Assembly (NCBI GenBank): GCA_022414725.1
Contig: CM039463.1
Location: 77,719,333-77,783,332 of the forward strand
Origin: Microglena sp. YARC
Taxonomy: Eukaryota; Chlorophyta; Chlorophyceae; Chlamydomonadales; Chlamydomonadaceae
DNA: 64,000 nucleotides
Direction of reading: 5' to 3'
Part shown: piece after piece, positions 1 through 10,485 of the stretch
Numbering within the stretch: the stretch's first letter is position 1
Layout of the letters: each line of letters starts with the position of its first letter
Made by a program: the position numbers and the translations under genes
Notes under the pieces: model-generated
Told to the model about the DNA's origin: nothing
Seen by the model: only the letters and a program-made list of their open reading frames with translations
Databases searched by the model: none

Positions 1-1160
1 CCACACCCACACCCCACACCTACACCTACACCTACACCCCACATCTGCACCTACACCCCACACCTACACCTACACCCCACATCTGCACCTACACCCCACA
101 CCTACACCCCACATCTGCACCTACACCCCACACCTACACCTACACCTACACCCCACATCTGCACCTACACCCCACACCTACACCCCACATCTGCACCTAC
201 ACCCCACACCCACACCTACACCTACACCCCACACCTACACCTACACCTACACCTACACCTACACCCCACATCTGCACCTACACCCCACACCTACACCCCA
301 CACCTACACCTACACCCCACATCTGCACCTATACCCCACACCCACACCCCACACCTGCACCTACACCCCACATCTGCACCTACACCCCACACCCACACCC
401 CACACCTACACCTACACCCCACATCTGCACCTACACCCCACACCCACACCTACACCTACACCCAACATCTGCACCTACACCCCATACCCACACCCCACAC
501 CTACACCTACACCCCACATCTGCACCTACACCCCACACCCACACCCCACACCTACACCTACACCCAACATCTGCACCTACACCCCACACCCACACCTACA
601 CCTCACCTACACCCCACATCTGCACCTACACCCCACACCCACACCCCACACCTACACCTACACCCAACATCTGCACCTACACCCCACACCCACACCTACA
701 CCTACACCTACACCCAACATCTGCATCTACACCCCACACCCACACCTAAACCTACACCTACACCCCACATCTGCACCTACACCCCACACCTACACCCCAC
801 ATCTGCACCTACACCCCACACCCACACCTACACCTACACCCCACATCTGCATCTACACCCCACACCCACACCTACACCTACACCCCGCATCTGCATCTAC
901 ACCCCACACCCACACCCACACCCCACACCCACATCTACACCCCACATCTGCACCTACACCCCCCACTCACACCCCACACCTACACCTACACCCCACATCT
1001 GCACCCACACCCCACACCTACACCCCACACCCACACCTACATCTACACCCAACATCTGAACCCACACCCCACACCTACACCCCACACCCACACCCCACAC
1101 CTACATCTACACCCCACATCTGCACCTACACCCCCCACCCACACCCCACACCTACCGTCT
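1..1160. repeat. C-rich hexamer minisatellite (CCTACA/CCCACA)
   Basis: Over 1.1 kb of nearly uninterrupted CCTACA, CCCACA and ACATCTGCAC units in irregular higher-order blocks of roughly 50-70 bp. It is not a telomere: the unit is not TTTAGGG-like and the array continues into ordinary sequence. Open frames here are low-complexity Thr/His/Pro artefacts. If the phosphatase-like gene to the right continues, this may lie in one of its introns. Confidence 0.9.
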
Positions 1161-1234
1161 CCATGGCTCTCATAAGAGGGGAAACAACAACCAAGTCAAC
1201 TCGTATGCCCAGGTCCTGGATGTGTGTGTTGAGC

Positions 1235-1520
1235 TTTTCTGCCTGCACGTGTGGGTGTGGGGTGTAGGTGCAGGTGTGGGGTGTGGAGGTGGGGTGTGGG
1301 ATGTTAGGTACAGGTGTGGGGTGTGGATGCAGGTGTGGGTGTGGGTTGTGGAGGTGGGGTGTGTGATGTAGGTGCGGGGTGTGGGTGTAGGTGTGGGGTG
1401 TGGGGTGTAGGTGTGAGTGTAGGTGTGGGGTGTGGGTGTAGGTGAGGGGTTTAGGTGTGAGTGTAGGTGTGGGGTGTAGGTGCGGGGTGCAGGTGTGGGT
1501 GTAGGTGTTGGTTGTGATTG
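1235..1520. repeat. G-rich counterpart of the left-edge minisatellite, inverted
   Basis: The same motif on the opposite strand (GTGGGGTGTAGGTG units), separated from the C-rich block by about 75 bp of unique sequence. The two blocks could pair as a large imperfect hairpin. Confidence 0.8.
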
Positions 1521-1660
1521 GTGGTTTCTGCCAGTACGTGCGAAAAGCTGCCAGTAGTGCCAGTAGCGCATTCTTTAGGCCTCCTCGTATTGGTGGGTGG
1601 CCCCAGTGTAAGCAAACAGGCTGGCCCCCTCAACCTCACGCCTTGTAATAAGGCGTACTA

Positions 1661-1895
1661 TTTATTTGTTTATTAGGCCTCCTCTAGGACGCTGATATTT
1701 GTTTATTTATTTGTTTATTATTTTTAGATTTATTTGTATATTATTTTTATATTTATTTTTTATAATCATATTTATTATTTTTATATTTTTATATTTATTT
1801 GTTATTATTATATATATTTGTTTACTTTTGTATTATTATATTTATTTGTTTATTACTTTTATTTATTTGTTTATTAGGCCTCCTCTAGGACGCTG
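1661..1895. repeat. AT-rich tract bounded by a 34-bp direct repeat
   Basis: Identical 34-bp copies, beginning TTTATTTGTTTATTAGG and containing CCTCTAGGACGCTG, lie at 1,661-1,694 and 1,862-1,895. Between them is a TATTTGTTTATTT-type low-complexity tract. The layout suggests tandem duplication followed by expansion of the AT part. Confidence 0.75.
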
Positions 1896-1944
1896 TCCCT
1901 GGAGGAGGCCTATACCTAGGGTTCGGCATATGATGTTGACCAAA

Positions 1945-2172
1945 GTCGAGTATGAAATCATATGATACCAAACAAATTGCATCATATGATATTGTATATA
2001 AATGGTAACTTAGGCCTAGTCAGACTGCCGGCATCATACGATATCATATGATATCTATGATGACATGATATCATATGATGACATGATATCATATGATGAC
2101 ATAATATAATATGATGACATGATATCATATGATGACATAATATCATATGATGACATGATATCATATGATGCC
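1945..2172. repeat. Dispersed repeat family C (CATATGAT type) with tandem extension
   Basis: The segment 1,975-2,060 is the reverse complement of segments at 45,025-45,115 and 55,968-56,055. Shared features are a TATATACAATATCAT-like end, a CAGTCTGACTAGG-like core and a palindromic ATCATATGAT end. Here the palindromic end is extended into a tandem ATGACATGATATCATATG array to about 2,170. The family looks like a small MITE or repeat end; no terminal duplication was identified. Confidence 0.6.
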
Positions 2173-2227
2173 ATGCTGCCGTTCCCTATGTATACCAGAA
2201 AGCTACCAGGCAACCCACTTTCTTAAC

Positions 2228-2410
2228 TGAAACAAGTTGTATGCACCGTCGCAATCAACGCTAAAAAATGGCGGAGAGTGTTCGCAACATAGCGACAGGT
2301 AGCAACGGGAGCGAGCTAGTTTCGAGACCGTTGCCTGACATGGCTGACGTACGGACAATGGGGTAACCCTGGGGGGTCCCGCCCCCTTGAAGAGGGGGCT
2401 CCACCAAAAA
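2228..2410 (+). repeat. Dispersed repeat family A, copy 1
   Basis: About 180-220 bp unit found four times in the same orientation: here, 24,047-24,265, 39,364-39,604 and 55,681-55,898. Shared blocks run in order: ACAAGTT start, GGCGGAGAGTGTT, AACG..AGGTGGC, GAGCGAGTTAGTT, GGTAAACATGGGGGCTCCCG and a GAGGGGGCTCC(G)CCAAAAAC end. No ORF and no clear Pol III boxes were seen, so it may be a SINE-like or MITE-like non-coding element. Confidence 0.65.
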
Positions 2411-2443
2411 CATCATCTCTGCTCCGAAGGCTGCTAGGTGGGA

Positions 2444-2590
2444 AACGCTCATGAATCATCGACAGGTGGCTTGAGACGAAACGCTCATGTATCATCGACA
2501 GGTGGCTTGAGACGAAACGCTCATGCATCATCGACAGGTGGCTTGAGACGAAACGCTCATGTATCATCGACAGGTGGCTTGAGACGAAAG
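2444..2590. repeat. 36-bp tandem repeat, four copies
   Basis: Unit AAACGCTCATGNATCATCGA followed by CAGGTGGCTTGAGACG, repeated four times with single-base differences. The overlapping ORFs on both strands are repeat artefacts. Confidence 0.85.
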
Positions 2591-2727
2591 CCTGTGTCGA
2601 CGCGAACCCTCAAGGTTAAATGGCTCTTCCAGTGTGAACGGTGTAACCGTCGAGCCTCTTGTACATTGACGGCGGTAAAGATCTCTGCTTTTAAGGCTCC
2701 TAGGCTGCACCCTGGTGCTACGTAGAG

Positions 2728-2840
2728 ACACTGCTTCATTTCCTTCAAAAACTGCTTCATTTCCTTCAAAATCTGCTTCATTTCCTCCAAAAATTGCTTC
2801 ATTTCCTTCAAAGACTCTGCTGCATTTCCTTCAAAACTGT
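2728..2840. repeat. 21-23-bp tandem repeat (CTGCTTCATTTCCTTCAAAA)
   Basis: Five copies of a CTGCTTCATTTCCTTCAAAA-type unit. On the minus strand it reads as a heptad-like EMKQFLK repeat, which would be coiled-coil-like if translated. It lies just left of the probable third exon of the phosphatase-like gene, so an exonic origin is possible but unproven. Confidence 0.7.
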
Positions 2841-2879
2841 GTTGAAAGTTGAAAAACAAACCTATGCATGCTACTGCAC

Positions 2880-5800
2880 TACCCCTACGGCGGTCTGCAC
2901 CTAGTTCACGCCCTAGGGGTGTTTGAGCCTGCGAAGATGGGGCCCTCCTAAACGTGTATAACTCTTGGGCCCTCTTAAACATATTGAACCCTTCTTAATA
3001 GGGTGTCCCGCGTGTAAACTCCTTAACGGCGCTGTACGGTCTCGGCATTGGTGTTGGGGTGTAAACATGTCAACTCCTTAATGGCGCTGTACGGTCTCGG
3101 CATTGGTGTTGGGGTGTAAACATGTCAACTCCTTAATGGCGCTGTACGGTCTCAGCATTGATTTTGGGGTGTTAACATGTCCGGCGCTGTACGGTCTCGG
3201 CATCAATTTAACTCTTGGGGCCCTCTTAAACATGTTGAGCACTTCTTAATGGAAAGTTCAACATGTTCATGCTGCTCCGGTGCTGTACGGTACTGGCATT
3301 GATTTTTCTGAGTATGTTATCCTTTCTAAGTAGGTATCCTTTTTATGAATAGGGTGTTAACATGTTAATGCTGCTCCGGCGCTGTACAGTCTTAGCATTG
3401 ATTCTTTCTGAGTATGTAACAATATCCTTTCTATTAATAGGGTGTTAACATGTTCATGCTGCTCTGGTGTTGTACGGTCTCGGCATTGACTTTTCCTGAG
3501 TATGTAATAATATCCTTTCTATTAATAGGGTGTTAACATGTTCATGCTGCTCTGGTGTTGTACGGTCTCGGCATTGACTTTTATTGGGTATGTAATAATA
3601 TCCTTTCTATTAATAGGGTGTTAACATGTTTATGCTGCTCTGGTGTTGTACGGTCTCGGCATTGACTTTTTCTGAGTATGTAATAATATCCTTTCTGTTA
3701 ATAGGGTGTTAACATGTTCATGCTGCTCTGGTGTTGTACGGTCTCGGCATTGACTTTTATTGAGTATGTAATAATATCCTTTCTATTAATAGGGTGGTAA
3801 CATGATCATGCTGCTCCGGCGCTGTACAGTCTCGGCATTGATTTTGGGGTGTTAACCTGTTAACTCTGGCGCTGTACGGTCTCGGCATTGATTTTGGGGT
3901 GTTAACATGTTAACTCCGGTGCTGTACAGTCTCGGCATTGATTTAACTCCTGGGCCCTATTAAACATATTGAACACCTCTTAATAGGGTGTCCCGCATGT
4001 TAACTCCTGAACGGCGCTGTACGGTCTCGGCATTGATTTTGGGGTGTTAACATGTTAACTCCGGTGTCGTACAGTCGCGGCATTGATTTTATGGTGTTAA
4101 CATGTTAACTCCGGCGCTGTACGGTCTCGGCATTGATTTTGGGGTTTTAACATGTTAACTCCGGTGCTGTACGGTCTCGGCATTGATTTTATGGTGTCCC
4201 GCATGTTTACTCCTTAACGGCGCTGTACGGTCTCGGCATTGATTTTGGGGTGTTCACTCCGGCGCTGTACGGTCCCTTTAGCCTATATGGCCTACCCCTG
4301 GACTGTAACATACACATACATATTTATGCTGCTCCCTCGCTGTACAGCCTGGGCATTGATTTTTGCTTAGTATGTAACAATATCCTTTCTATTAATAGGG
4401 TGTTCAACATATTCATGCTGCTCCGGTGCTGTACGGTCTTGGCATTGATTTGTTCTGAGTATGTAACAATATCCTTTCTATTAATAGAGTGTTAACATGT
4501 TTATGCTGCTCTGGTGTTGTACGGTCTTGGCATTGACTTTTTCTGAGTATGTAACAATATCCTTCCTATTAATAGGGTGCTAATTAGGTGCGGACAGGCG
4601 TAGGGAGGGGGGGGGGGGGGGGGGGGGGGGGGAGATTTGTTGTCTCGCGGCATCACGGGGCCTCGCCCAGTGGCTGGATCAGGAAGCTGCGTAGAAGCTG
4701 CTGCTTGTAACTGAAAGGACAAACTGTCGTTTTCTCGTGCATTACGGGGGCTTTGCCCAGTGGCTGGCTCAGGAAGCTGTGTATAGGTTAACTAGGTGCG
4801 GACAGGCGTAGGGAGGATAGGGGGGGGGGGATTTGATTTCCCGTGGAATCACGGGGGCTTTGCCCAGGGGCTGGCTCAGGAAGCTGCTTGTAGCTGCTGC
4901 TTGTAGCTGAAAGGACAACCTATCTTTGTCTCGTGGTATCACAGGGGCTTCACCCAGAGGCTGGATCAGGAAGCTGTGTATAGGTTAACTAGGTGCGGAC
5001 AGGCGTAGGGAGGAGGGGGGGGGGGGGGGATTTGTTGTCTCGTAGCATCACAGGGGCTTCACCCAGAGATTGGCTCAGGAAGCTGTTTGTAGCTGCTGCT
5101 TGTAGCTGAAAGGACAACCTATCTTTGTCTCGTGGTATCACGGGGGCTTCACCCATCGGCTGGCTCAGGAAGCTGTGTACAGGTTAACTAGGTGCGGACA
5201 GGCGTAGGTTACGCACCTGAGTCCAGCCTTTTTCAGTCAGATGCGCATCAAACCTGCACACCACATCACAAACAGTGTAGCTATGTTACCTATTGCGATG
5301 CTTATATTTTGTATTTTGTATTCATATTTTGTATTCATATTTTGTATTCATATTTCGTATTCATATTTTGTATTCATATTTTGTATTCATATTTCGTTTT
5401 CATATTTTGCATTCATATTTTGTATTCATATTTTGTTTTCATATTTTGTATTCATATTTTGAATTCATATTTCGTATTCATATTTTGCATTCATATTTTG
5501 TATTCATATTTTGCATTCATATTTTGTATTCATATTCTGTATTTTATATTTTGTATCTTATATTTTGCATTTTGTATTCATTCAACTGCGCTTCAACCCT
5601 GAACATCACATCTTGGACAGTGTAGCTGTGTTGTGCATTGCGATGCTTTTTATTATTATTGTTATTCAGTCAGATGCGCATCGAACCTGCAAAACACATC
5701 ACAGGCAGTGTAGCTATGTTACTAATTGCAATGCTTTATTTTTATTTTTATTTGTATTTTTATTTTGTATTTTGTATTCAGTCAGATGCTCATCAGACCT

Positions 5801-8354
5801 GCACAGCACATCATATCACAGACAGTGTAGCTATGTTGCCCATTGCGATGCTTCAGCTTCTTTTTTTTTCCAGTGAGATGCACATCAGACCTGCACATCA
5901 CATCACATACAGTGTAGCTATGTTGCCCATTGCGATGCTTCAGTTTGTATTTGTATTTTTATTTTTTATTCAGTCAGATGCTCATCAGACCTGCACATCA
6001 CATCACATCACATCACAGACAGTGTAGCTATGTTGCCCATTGCGATGCTGGTATTTTTTTTCCTTTTTCTATTCAGCCAAATGCGCATCACATCACACCA
6101 CATCACAGACAGTGTAGCCGTATTGCCCATTGCGATGCTTACATTTGTATTTATTATTTGTATTCAATCAAATGCGCCTCCAACCTGCAATTCACATTAC
6201 GTCACAGACAGTGTAGCTATGTCGCCCATTGCGATGCTTGTATTTTTATTTTTGTTTTTTGTATTTGTATTCAGTCAAATGCGCATCGAACCTGCAAATC
6301 ACATCACATCACAAACCGTGTAGATCATTTGCCCATTGCGATGCTTTCATTTTTATTTTGAATTTTGAATTCAGTCATTTTTTTAGTTTAGTTTAGTTTG
6401 GTTAACTTGTCAGAAGTTTTAGTTCAGATCAAAAATTTCAGTTCAGTTTAGTTTAGTTTGGTTAACTTGTCAGAAGTTTTAGTTCAGATCAAAAATTTCA
6501 GTTCAGTTTAGTTTAGTTTGGTTAACTTGTCAGAAGTTTTAGTTCAGATCAAAAGTTTCAGTTCAGTTTAGTTTAGTTTGGTTAACTTGTCAGAAGTTTT
6601 AGTTCAGATCAAAAGTTTCAGTTCAGTTTAGTTTAGTTTGGTTAACTTGTCAGAAGTTTTAGTTCAGATCAAAAGTTTCAGTTCAGTTTAGTTTAGTTTG
6701 GTTAACTTGTCAGAAGTTTTAGTTCAGATCAAAAGTTTCAGTTCAGTTTAGTTTAGTTTGGTTAACTTGTCAGAAGTTTTAGTTCAGATCAAAAGTTTCA
6801 GTTCAGTTTAGTTTAGTTTGGTTAACTTGTCAGAAGTTTTAGTTCAGATCAAAAGTTTCAGTTCAGTTTAGTTTAGTTTGGTTAACTTGTCAGAAGTTTT
6901 AGTTCAGATCAAAAGTTTCAGTTCAGTTTAGTTTAGTTTGGTTAACTTGTCAGAAGTTTTAGTTCAGATCAAAAGTTTCAGTTCAGTTTAGTTTAGTTTG
7001 GTTAACTTGTCAGAAGTTTTAGTTCAGATCAAAAGTTTCAGTTCAGTTTAGTTTAGTTTGGTTAACTTGTCAGAAGTTTTAGTTCAGATCAAAAGTTTCA
7101 GTTCAGTTTAGTTTAGTTTGGTTAACTTGTCAGAAGTTTTAGTTCAGATCAAAAGTTTCAGTTCAGTTTAGTTTAGTTTGGTTAACTTGTCAGAAGTTTT
7201 AGTTCAGATCAAAAGTTTCAGTTCAGTTTAGTTTAGTTTGGTTAACTTGTCAGAAGTTTTAGTTCAGATCAAAAGTTTCAGTTCAGTTTAGTTTAGTTTG
7301 GTTAACTTGTCAGAAGTTTTAGTTCAGATCAAAAGTTTCAGTTCAGTTTAGTTTAGTTTGGTTAACTTGTCAGAAGTTTTAGTTCAGATCAAAAGTTTCA
7401 GTTCAGTTCAGTTTAGTTTAGTTTGGTTAACTTGTCAGAAGTTTTAGTTCAGATCAAAAGTTTCAGTTCAGTTTAGTTTAGTTTGGTTAACTTGTCAGAA
7501 GTTTTAGTTCAGATCAAAAGTTGCAGTCTAGTTTAGTTTAGTTTTTATAAATGTAAACTTGATAGTCACCCGAATGATACAATTCATGGGCTATGCATCA
7601 TTATCTTTCCTTCCTTTTTTTTCAAGGAGGATTTTTGCCTCAAAGGGTGGGTCTCCCCACGCTAGCCCTTAACTCAAAAGATTTGACGAATTTGAGGTAT
7701 CAATGGGTTTGACAATACCACTATTTATTTTTTGGGCTACAAATGGCAGGTTGTAAGCATCTCCTTTTCTGTCCCTGGTGGTGTGGTGTGGTGTGTGGCG
7801 AGTGGGGCGAGTGGTGTATGGTGTGTGGTGAGTGTTGAGGTGTGAGTTGGGGTGTGTGTCGGGGTGTTTGGTGTGTGGCGTGGTCCGGTGTGTGGTGTGT
7901 GGTGTGGAAGTGTGGATGCTTGTGGAGGGGTGAGGTCTCAAACTCACCATTCATCGCTCGCGTACTCGTCATGGTCCCTCAAGCCAGCCACATTGTGAAA
8001 GCCCTCCCCATGCCTAATTAGGTGCACAGTCTTGGTGAAGCGTTGTGGGATCATGCTGAGCAAAGCCCCCCCTGTGGAATCACCCTCTGGTCCCGAATTT
8101 CCAGAGGGCATATTCCCCGCCCCGGGCCCGTTGACAGCACCCGGCTCCACCGCTCTGGGCACCGTGAAACCGCGGCAGCTACGTTGGTGGATACCGTAGG
8201 GTTGCGTGCGTCGAATGGATGCCATCGGGGTTAGAAAGCCCTGGTGAATGGAGGGTCGAGCAGGTTGGGCCCCAGGGCGACTGCGGATGGGCATGGCATG
8301 CAGTTGGATGCGCTGCTTATTGCAAGCCTGAATGGGCACGCTGGTGGATAGCAT
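2880..8354 (-). CDS. Phosphoglycerate-mutase-like (histidine phosphatase) protein, N-terminal part, gene runs off to the left
   Basis: Exon 1 (8,354-7,948, 135 codons) starts at the first ATG. It has a Ser/Arg-rich, acid-poor N-terminus of about 60 residues resembling an organelle transit peptide, then a linker, then KTVHLIRHGEGFHNVAG, whose RHGE (Arg114-His115) is the catalytic phosphohistidine motif of the superfamily. It ends GAATG|GTGAGT. Exon 2 is only 37 bp (5,253-5,217), flanked by TGTGCAG and GTGCGT, and adds FDAHLTEKGWTQ; the split Trp codon TG|G keeps the frame. This matches the DAHLTPLGW element that follows RHG in plant PGM-like proteins. A third exon probably starts at 2,928 after CTTCGCAG (AQTPLGRELGAD); its end is unclear. 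The C-terminal catalytic part is not in the window. Family membership is well supported; the substrate cannot be named. Confidence 0.75.
2985..4578. repeat. Tandem array CTGTACGGTCTCGGCATTGA, about 20 units
   Basis: Irregular 50-115-bp units sharing CTCCGGCGCTGTACGGTCTC and GGGTGTTAACATGTT; some carry TATCCTTTCTATTAATAGGG. Segments near 3,205 and 3,945 repeat the GGGCCCTCTTAAACAT stretch found just upstream (minus sense) of the probable third phosphatase exon. The array therefore appears to be multiplied intron sequence from the acceptor side of that exon. Confidence 0.8.
4580..5216. repeat. About 190-bp tandem repeat in intron 2 of the phosphatase-like gene
   Basis: Four copies of a unit starting AGGTGCGGACAGGCGTAGG, then a poly-G run, then GGCTTTGCCCAGTGGCTGGC and AGGAAGCTGCTTGTAGCTG. 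Minus-sense, the first bases after the exon-2 donor (CCTACGCCTGTCCGCACC) recur in every copy, so this is a donor-side expansion of intron 2. The internal AGCTGCCTAGAAGCTG type motif also occurs at 14,040-14,145, 50,330-50,500 and 55,310-55,690. Confidence 0.8.
5254..6372 (-). repeat. Acceptor-side echo array of phosphatase exon 2
   Basis: Eight full copies and one partial copy of a ~95-110-bp unit, each carrying minus-sense TGTGCAG followed by the first ~20 bases of exon 2 (TGATGCGCATCTGACTGAA) and preceded by AAGCATCGCAATGGGCAACA. AT-rich TATTTTGTATTCA spacers vary in length. Only the leftmost copy continues into the full 37-bp exon with a donor, which marks it as the parent. Confidence 0.8.
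6382..7545. repeat. Homogeneous 60-bp satellite, 19 copies
   Basis: Unit containing GTTTGGTTAACTTGTCAGAA, GTTTTAGTTCAGATCAAAA and TTTCAGTTCAGTTTA, with an exact 60-bp period from about 6,400 to 7,360 and a 5-bp insertion near 7,400. The first two units read AAAAATTTC where the others read AAAAGTTTC; differences are otherwise very few. It lies inside intron 1 of the phosphatase-like gene. Confidence 0.95.
7775..7935. repeat. GTGTGG/GTGAG simple repeat
   Basis: Low-complexity GTGTGGTGTG tract starting just downstream (minus sense) of the exon-1 donor of the phosphatase-like gene. Confidence 0.8.
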
Positions 8355-8496
8355 CTGGGCGGGTTGAAGGGGGTGGCGTGCTCGGCGCGTTTTGGCCAGG
8401 TTTTGAAGACAAAGACTGGGGGGGCGCCGGCCAAGCTCAGGGGCGCATGGGACGTGTGTGACGCATTGACTCCTGGTCGAAGGAAACTTCAGTCCT

Positions 8497-8790
8497 CACG
8501 TGTGTGGAGTGTTCGCGCTTCCAAATACCTACTTTGCACAAAAATATACTTCGAATCAAGTTTTACTCAACATGTTAGCCTATTTATATACCACATATGA
8601 TCATCTTAAAACGCCAAACACAGTTCCGATCGAAGTGATGGGTATGCCACAACGCACCAAACTTCACATATTTCACGTTTATGGGGTGTACGCGTTCCCA
8701 AACACCTACTCTGGTCATCAATATCTCACGGCACACTTCGAATCAGGCTGCAGCCAACTTGTAAGCCTATTCACCTACCACATATGAGCA
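8497..8790. repeat. Two-copy diverged direct repeat upstream of the phosphatase-like gene
   Basis: 8,497-8,600 and 8,676-8,787 share GTTCGCGCTTCCAAATACCT/GTACGCGTTCCCAAACACCT, CACTTCGAATCA and a TACCACATATGA end. This is the 5' flank of the phosphatase-like gene; no core promoter was recognised. Confidence 0.6.
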
Positions 8791-8817
8791 AAAAAATACA
8801 AAAACAAAACATATCAT

Positions 8818-8990
8818 TATACAATCAAATCAAATCAAATCAAATCAAATCAATTCAAATCAATTCAAATCAAATCAAATCAAATCAAATCAAATCAAAT
8901 CAAATCAAATCAAATCAAATCAAATTCATCATTAAGTAGAAAAAGTCATTCGGGACGCGCCTCCAGGCGGCCTTAATTAAAGTTGTGAGC
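8818..8990 (-). repeat. (CAAAT)n tract joined to a conserved element end
   Basis: A pentamer tract at 8,818-8,925 is followed by GGGACGCGCCTCCAGGCG at 8,951-8,968. The reverse complement of this end recurs at 13,566-13,590 (CCTGGAGGCGCGTCCCGAAT). A conserved element end next to a simple-repeat tail is typical of LINE/SINE 3' termini; the body was not recognised. Confidence 0.5.
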
Positions 8991-9304
8991 TCGAAGACAT
9001 ACTCTTGGTAAGGATTTAATACCTTCCTTCGTGCAGCTGCTGACAGAAGGCGAGCAGCCCAAAGGCTGATACCGAAACAATATGTAATTAAAACAACACT
9101 TTGCAAAGGCCTGGGCATAGGCGATAGACGAATCTACTTTAGCTTCCTTATCATTTGACTCCCACGTTGGCCTGCGGTTGGATGTGAGTATGGGACCTGC
9201 TGCCCGTGTTAGAGAGATACAAAGCACTACAAATGATCTTGAAATTTGTTACATAAACCCAACCTTGCGGCTGCTCAAGTATTCTGGAGCTGCTCAACTC
9301 AATC

Positions 9305-9585
9305 AGGAAAGCCTAACAACATCCAGCTGTATCTCGTGTTCCCTGGAATTCAGGCAAGTCTAACAACATCCAGCTGTATCCAGCAACATCCAGCTGTATC
9401 TCGCATGCCCTGGAATCCAGGCAAGTCCAACAACATCCAGCTGTACCCAACAACATCCAGCTGTATCTCGCATGCCCTGGAATCCAGGCAAGTCCAACAA
9501 CATCCAGCTGTATCCAGCAACATCCAGCTGTATCTCGCATGCCCTGGAATCCTGGCAAGTCTAACAACATCCAGCTGCTACAAAT
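9305..9585. repeat. Minisatellite AACATCCAGCTGTATCTCGC
   Basis: Tandem units of CAACATCCAGCTGTATC and GCATGCCCTGGAATCCAGGC in a two-level arrangement. Both strands stay open because of the repeat; no gene is proposed. Confidence 0.85.
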
Positions 9586-10472
9586 AAAAGGCATTGATCA
9601 ATTGATGAACTGAACCCCAAACAATCGTTTTACCGACGGGGGCCCTGAGTTCGTGATACAGTGATCATACCACAAGCGATCAGAAGGTCATTGGTCGTTG
9701 GCCCCAGGGCAAGTACAGGGACGGGCTGGCCCCCTGGGCTGGCCCCCTCAATCTCGTGACTCATCATTAGGTGTATCATTTAGTCGTTTATCAGAAGGTC
9801 AGGTTTAGTTGCACGGGGATTGTTTTACTGCCGAAGACGGCGAGCAGCCAAATAGCTGGCTGAAGCTACGGACCGGTGGCCAAGTTCAAGTTCAAGTTGC
9901 GTAGGGCATACTGTCAGGGTCAGATACAGAGGGACAGAACCAGCATTGTTCAAGGGCACTTCGAATACCGGTATACATCTCATGGGCCGAAATCCACGTC
10001 TCGTGAGCCCAATCTACAAAACCACACCCTGTAGTGTGGGCGCAGCAAGCAGTTTTTGCGCTTTTTGCAGTACAAAGCGCTGACCAATTTGACGTTAGTG
10101 CGCTTCGAGCGCTGACCAATTTGACAAAATGTAGTACCTTGGTACATACCGGTAAACAAATCGATAATAATTCTACTTCTTCAACCATGGAGATAGCCAG
10201 CCATGTTGGTAAGCGGGGAGGAGTATGGGGTAATGGGGGTTACACCCAGAACCATCATTAAAACAAAACATTCCTCCGCCTTTCTTTCTGAATCATCGGT
10301 GGCGCTGCATGGGAAATAGTGCCTATCATCCCTCTCCACACACTATCACCACCACAACAGACACGAGGCTTGCTTAGCGGTGGAGTATATAAGCCCCATC
10401 AGTTATTTTCAGCATTGGACCAGATGACGATTGCGTTAATTGTACGTATGGTCCAGCATGTTTCGCTGACAC
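9586..10472. other. Unique intergenic DNA with a family B repeat end
   Basis: No convincing coding exon. The segment 9,823-9,900 holds a copy of dispersed family B (GACGGCGAGCAGCCAAATAG, then CAAGTTCAAGTTCAAG). A GAGTATATAAGCC box occurs at about 10,382 without an attached gene. Confidence 0.5.
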
Positions 10473-10485
10473 AGTAACAACGTAA

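Noticed and set aside
1..1160. Chromosome end (telomere)
   Set aside because: The unit is CCTACA/CCCACA rather than TTTAGGG, is irregular, and flips strand further in.
5254..6372. Regularly spaced repeats with variable spacers resembling a CRISPR array
   Set aside because: Spacers are AT-rich low complexity and related to each other, the repeats hold a splice acceptor and exon start of the neighbouring gene, and the DNA is eukaryotic.
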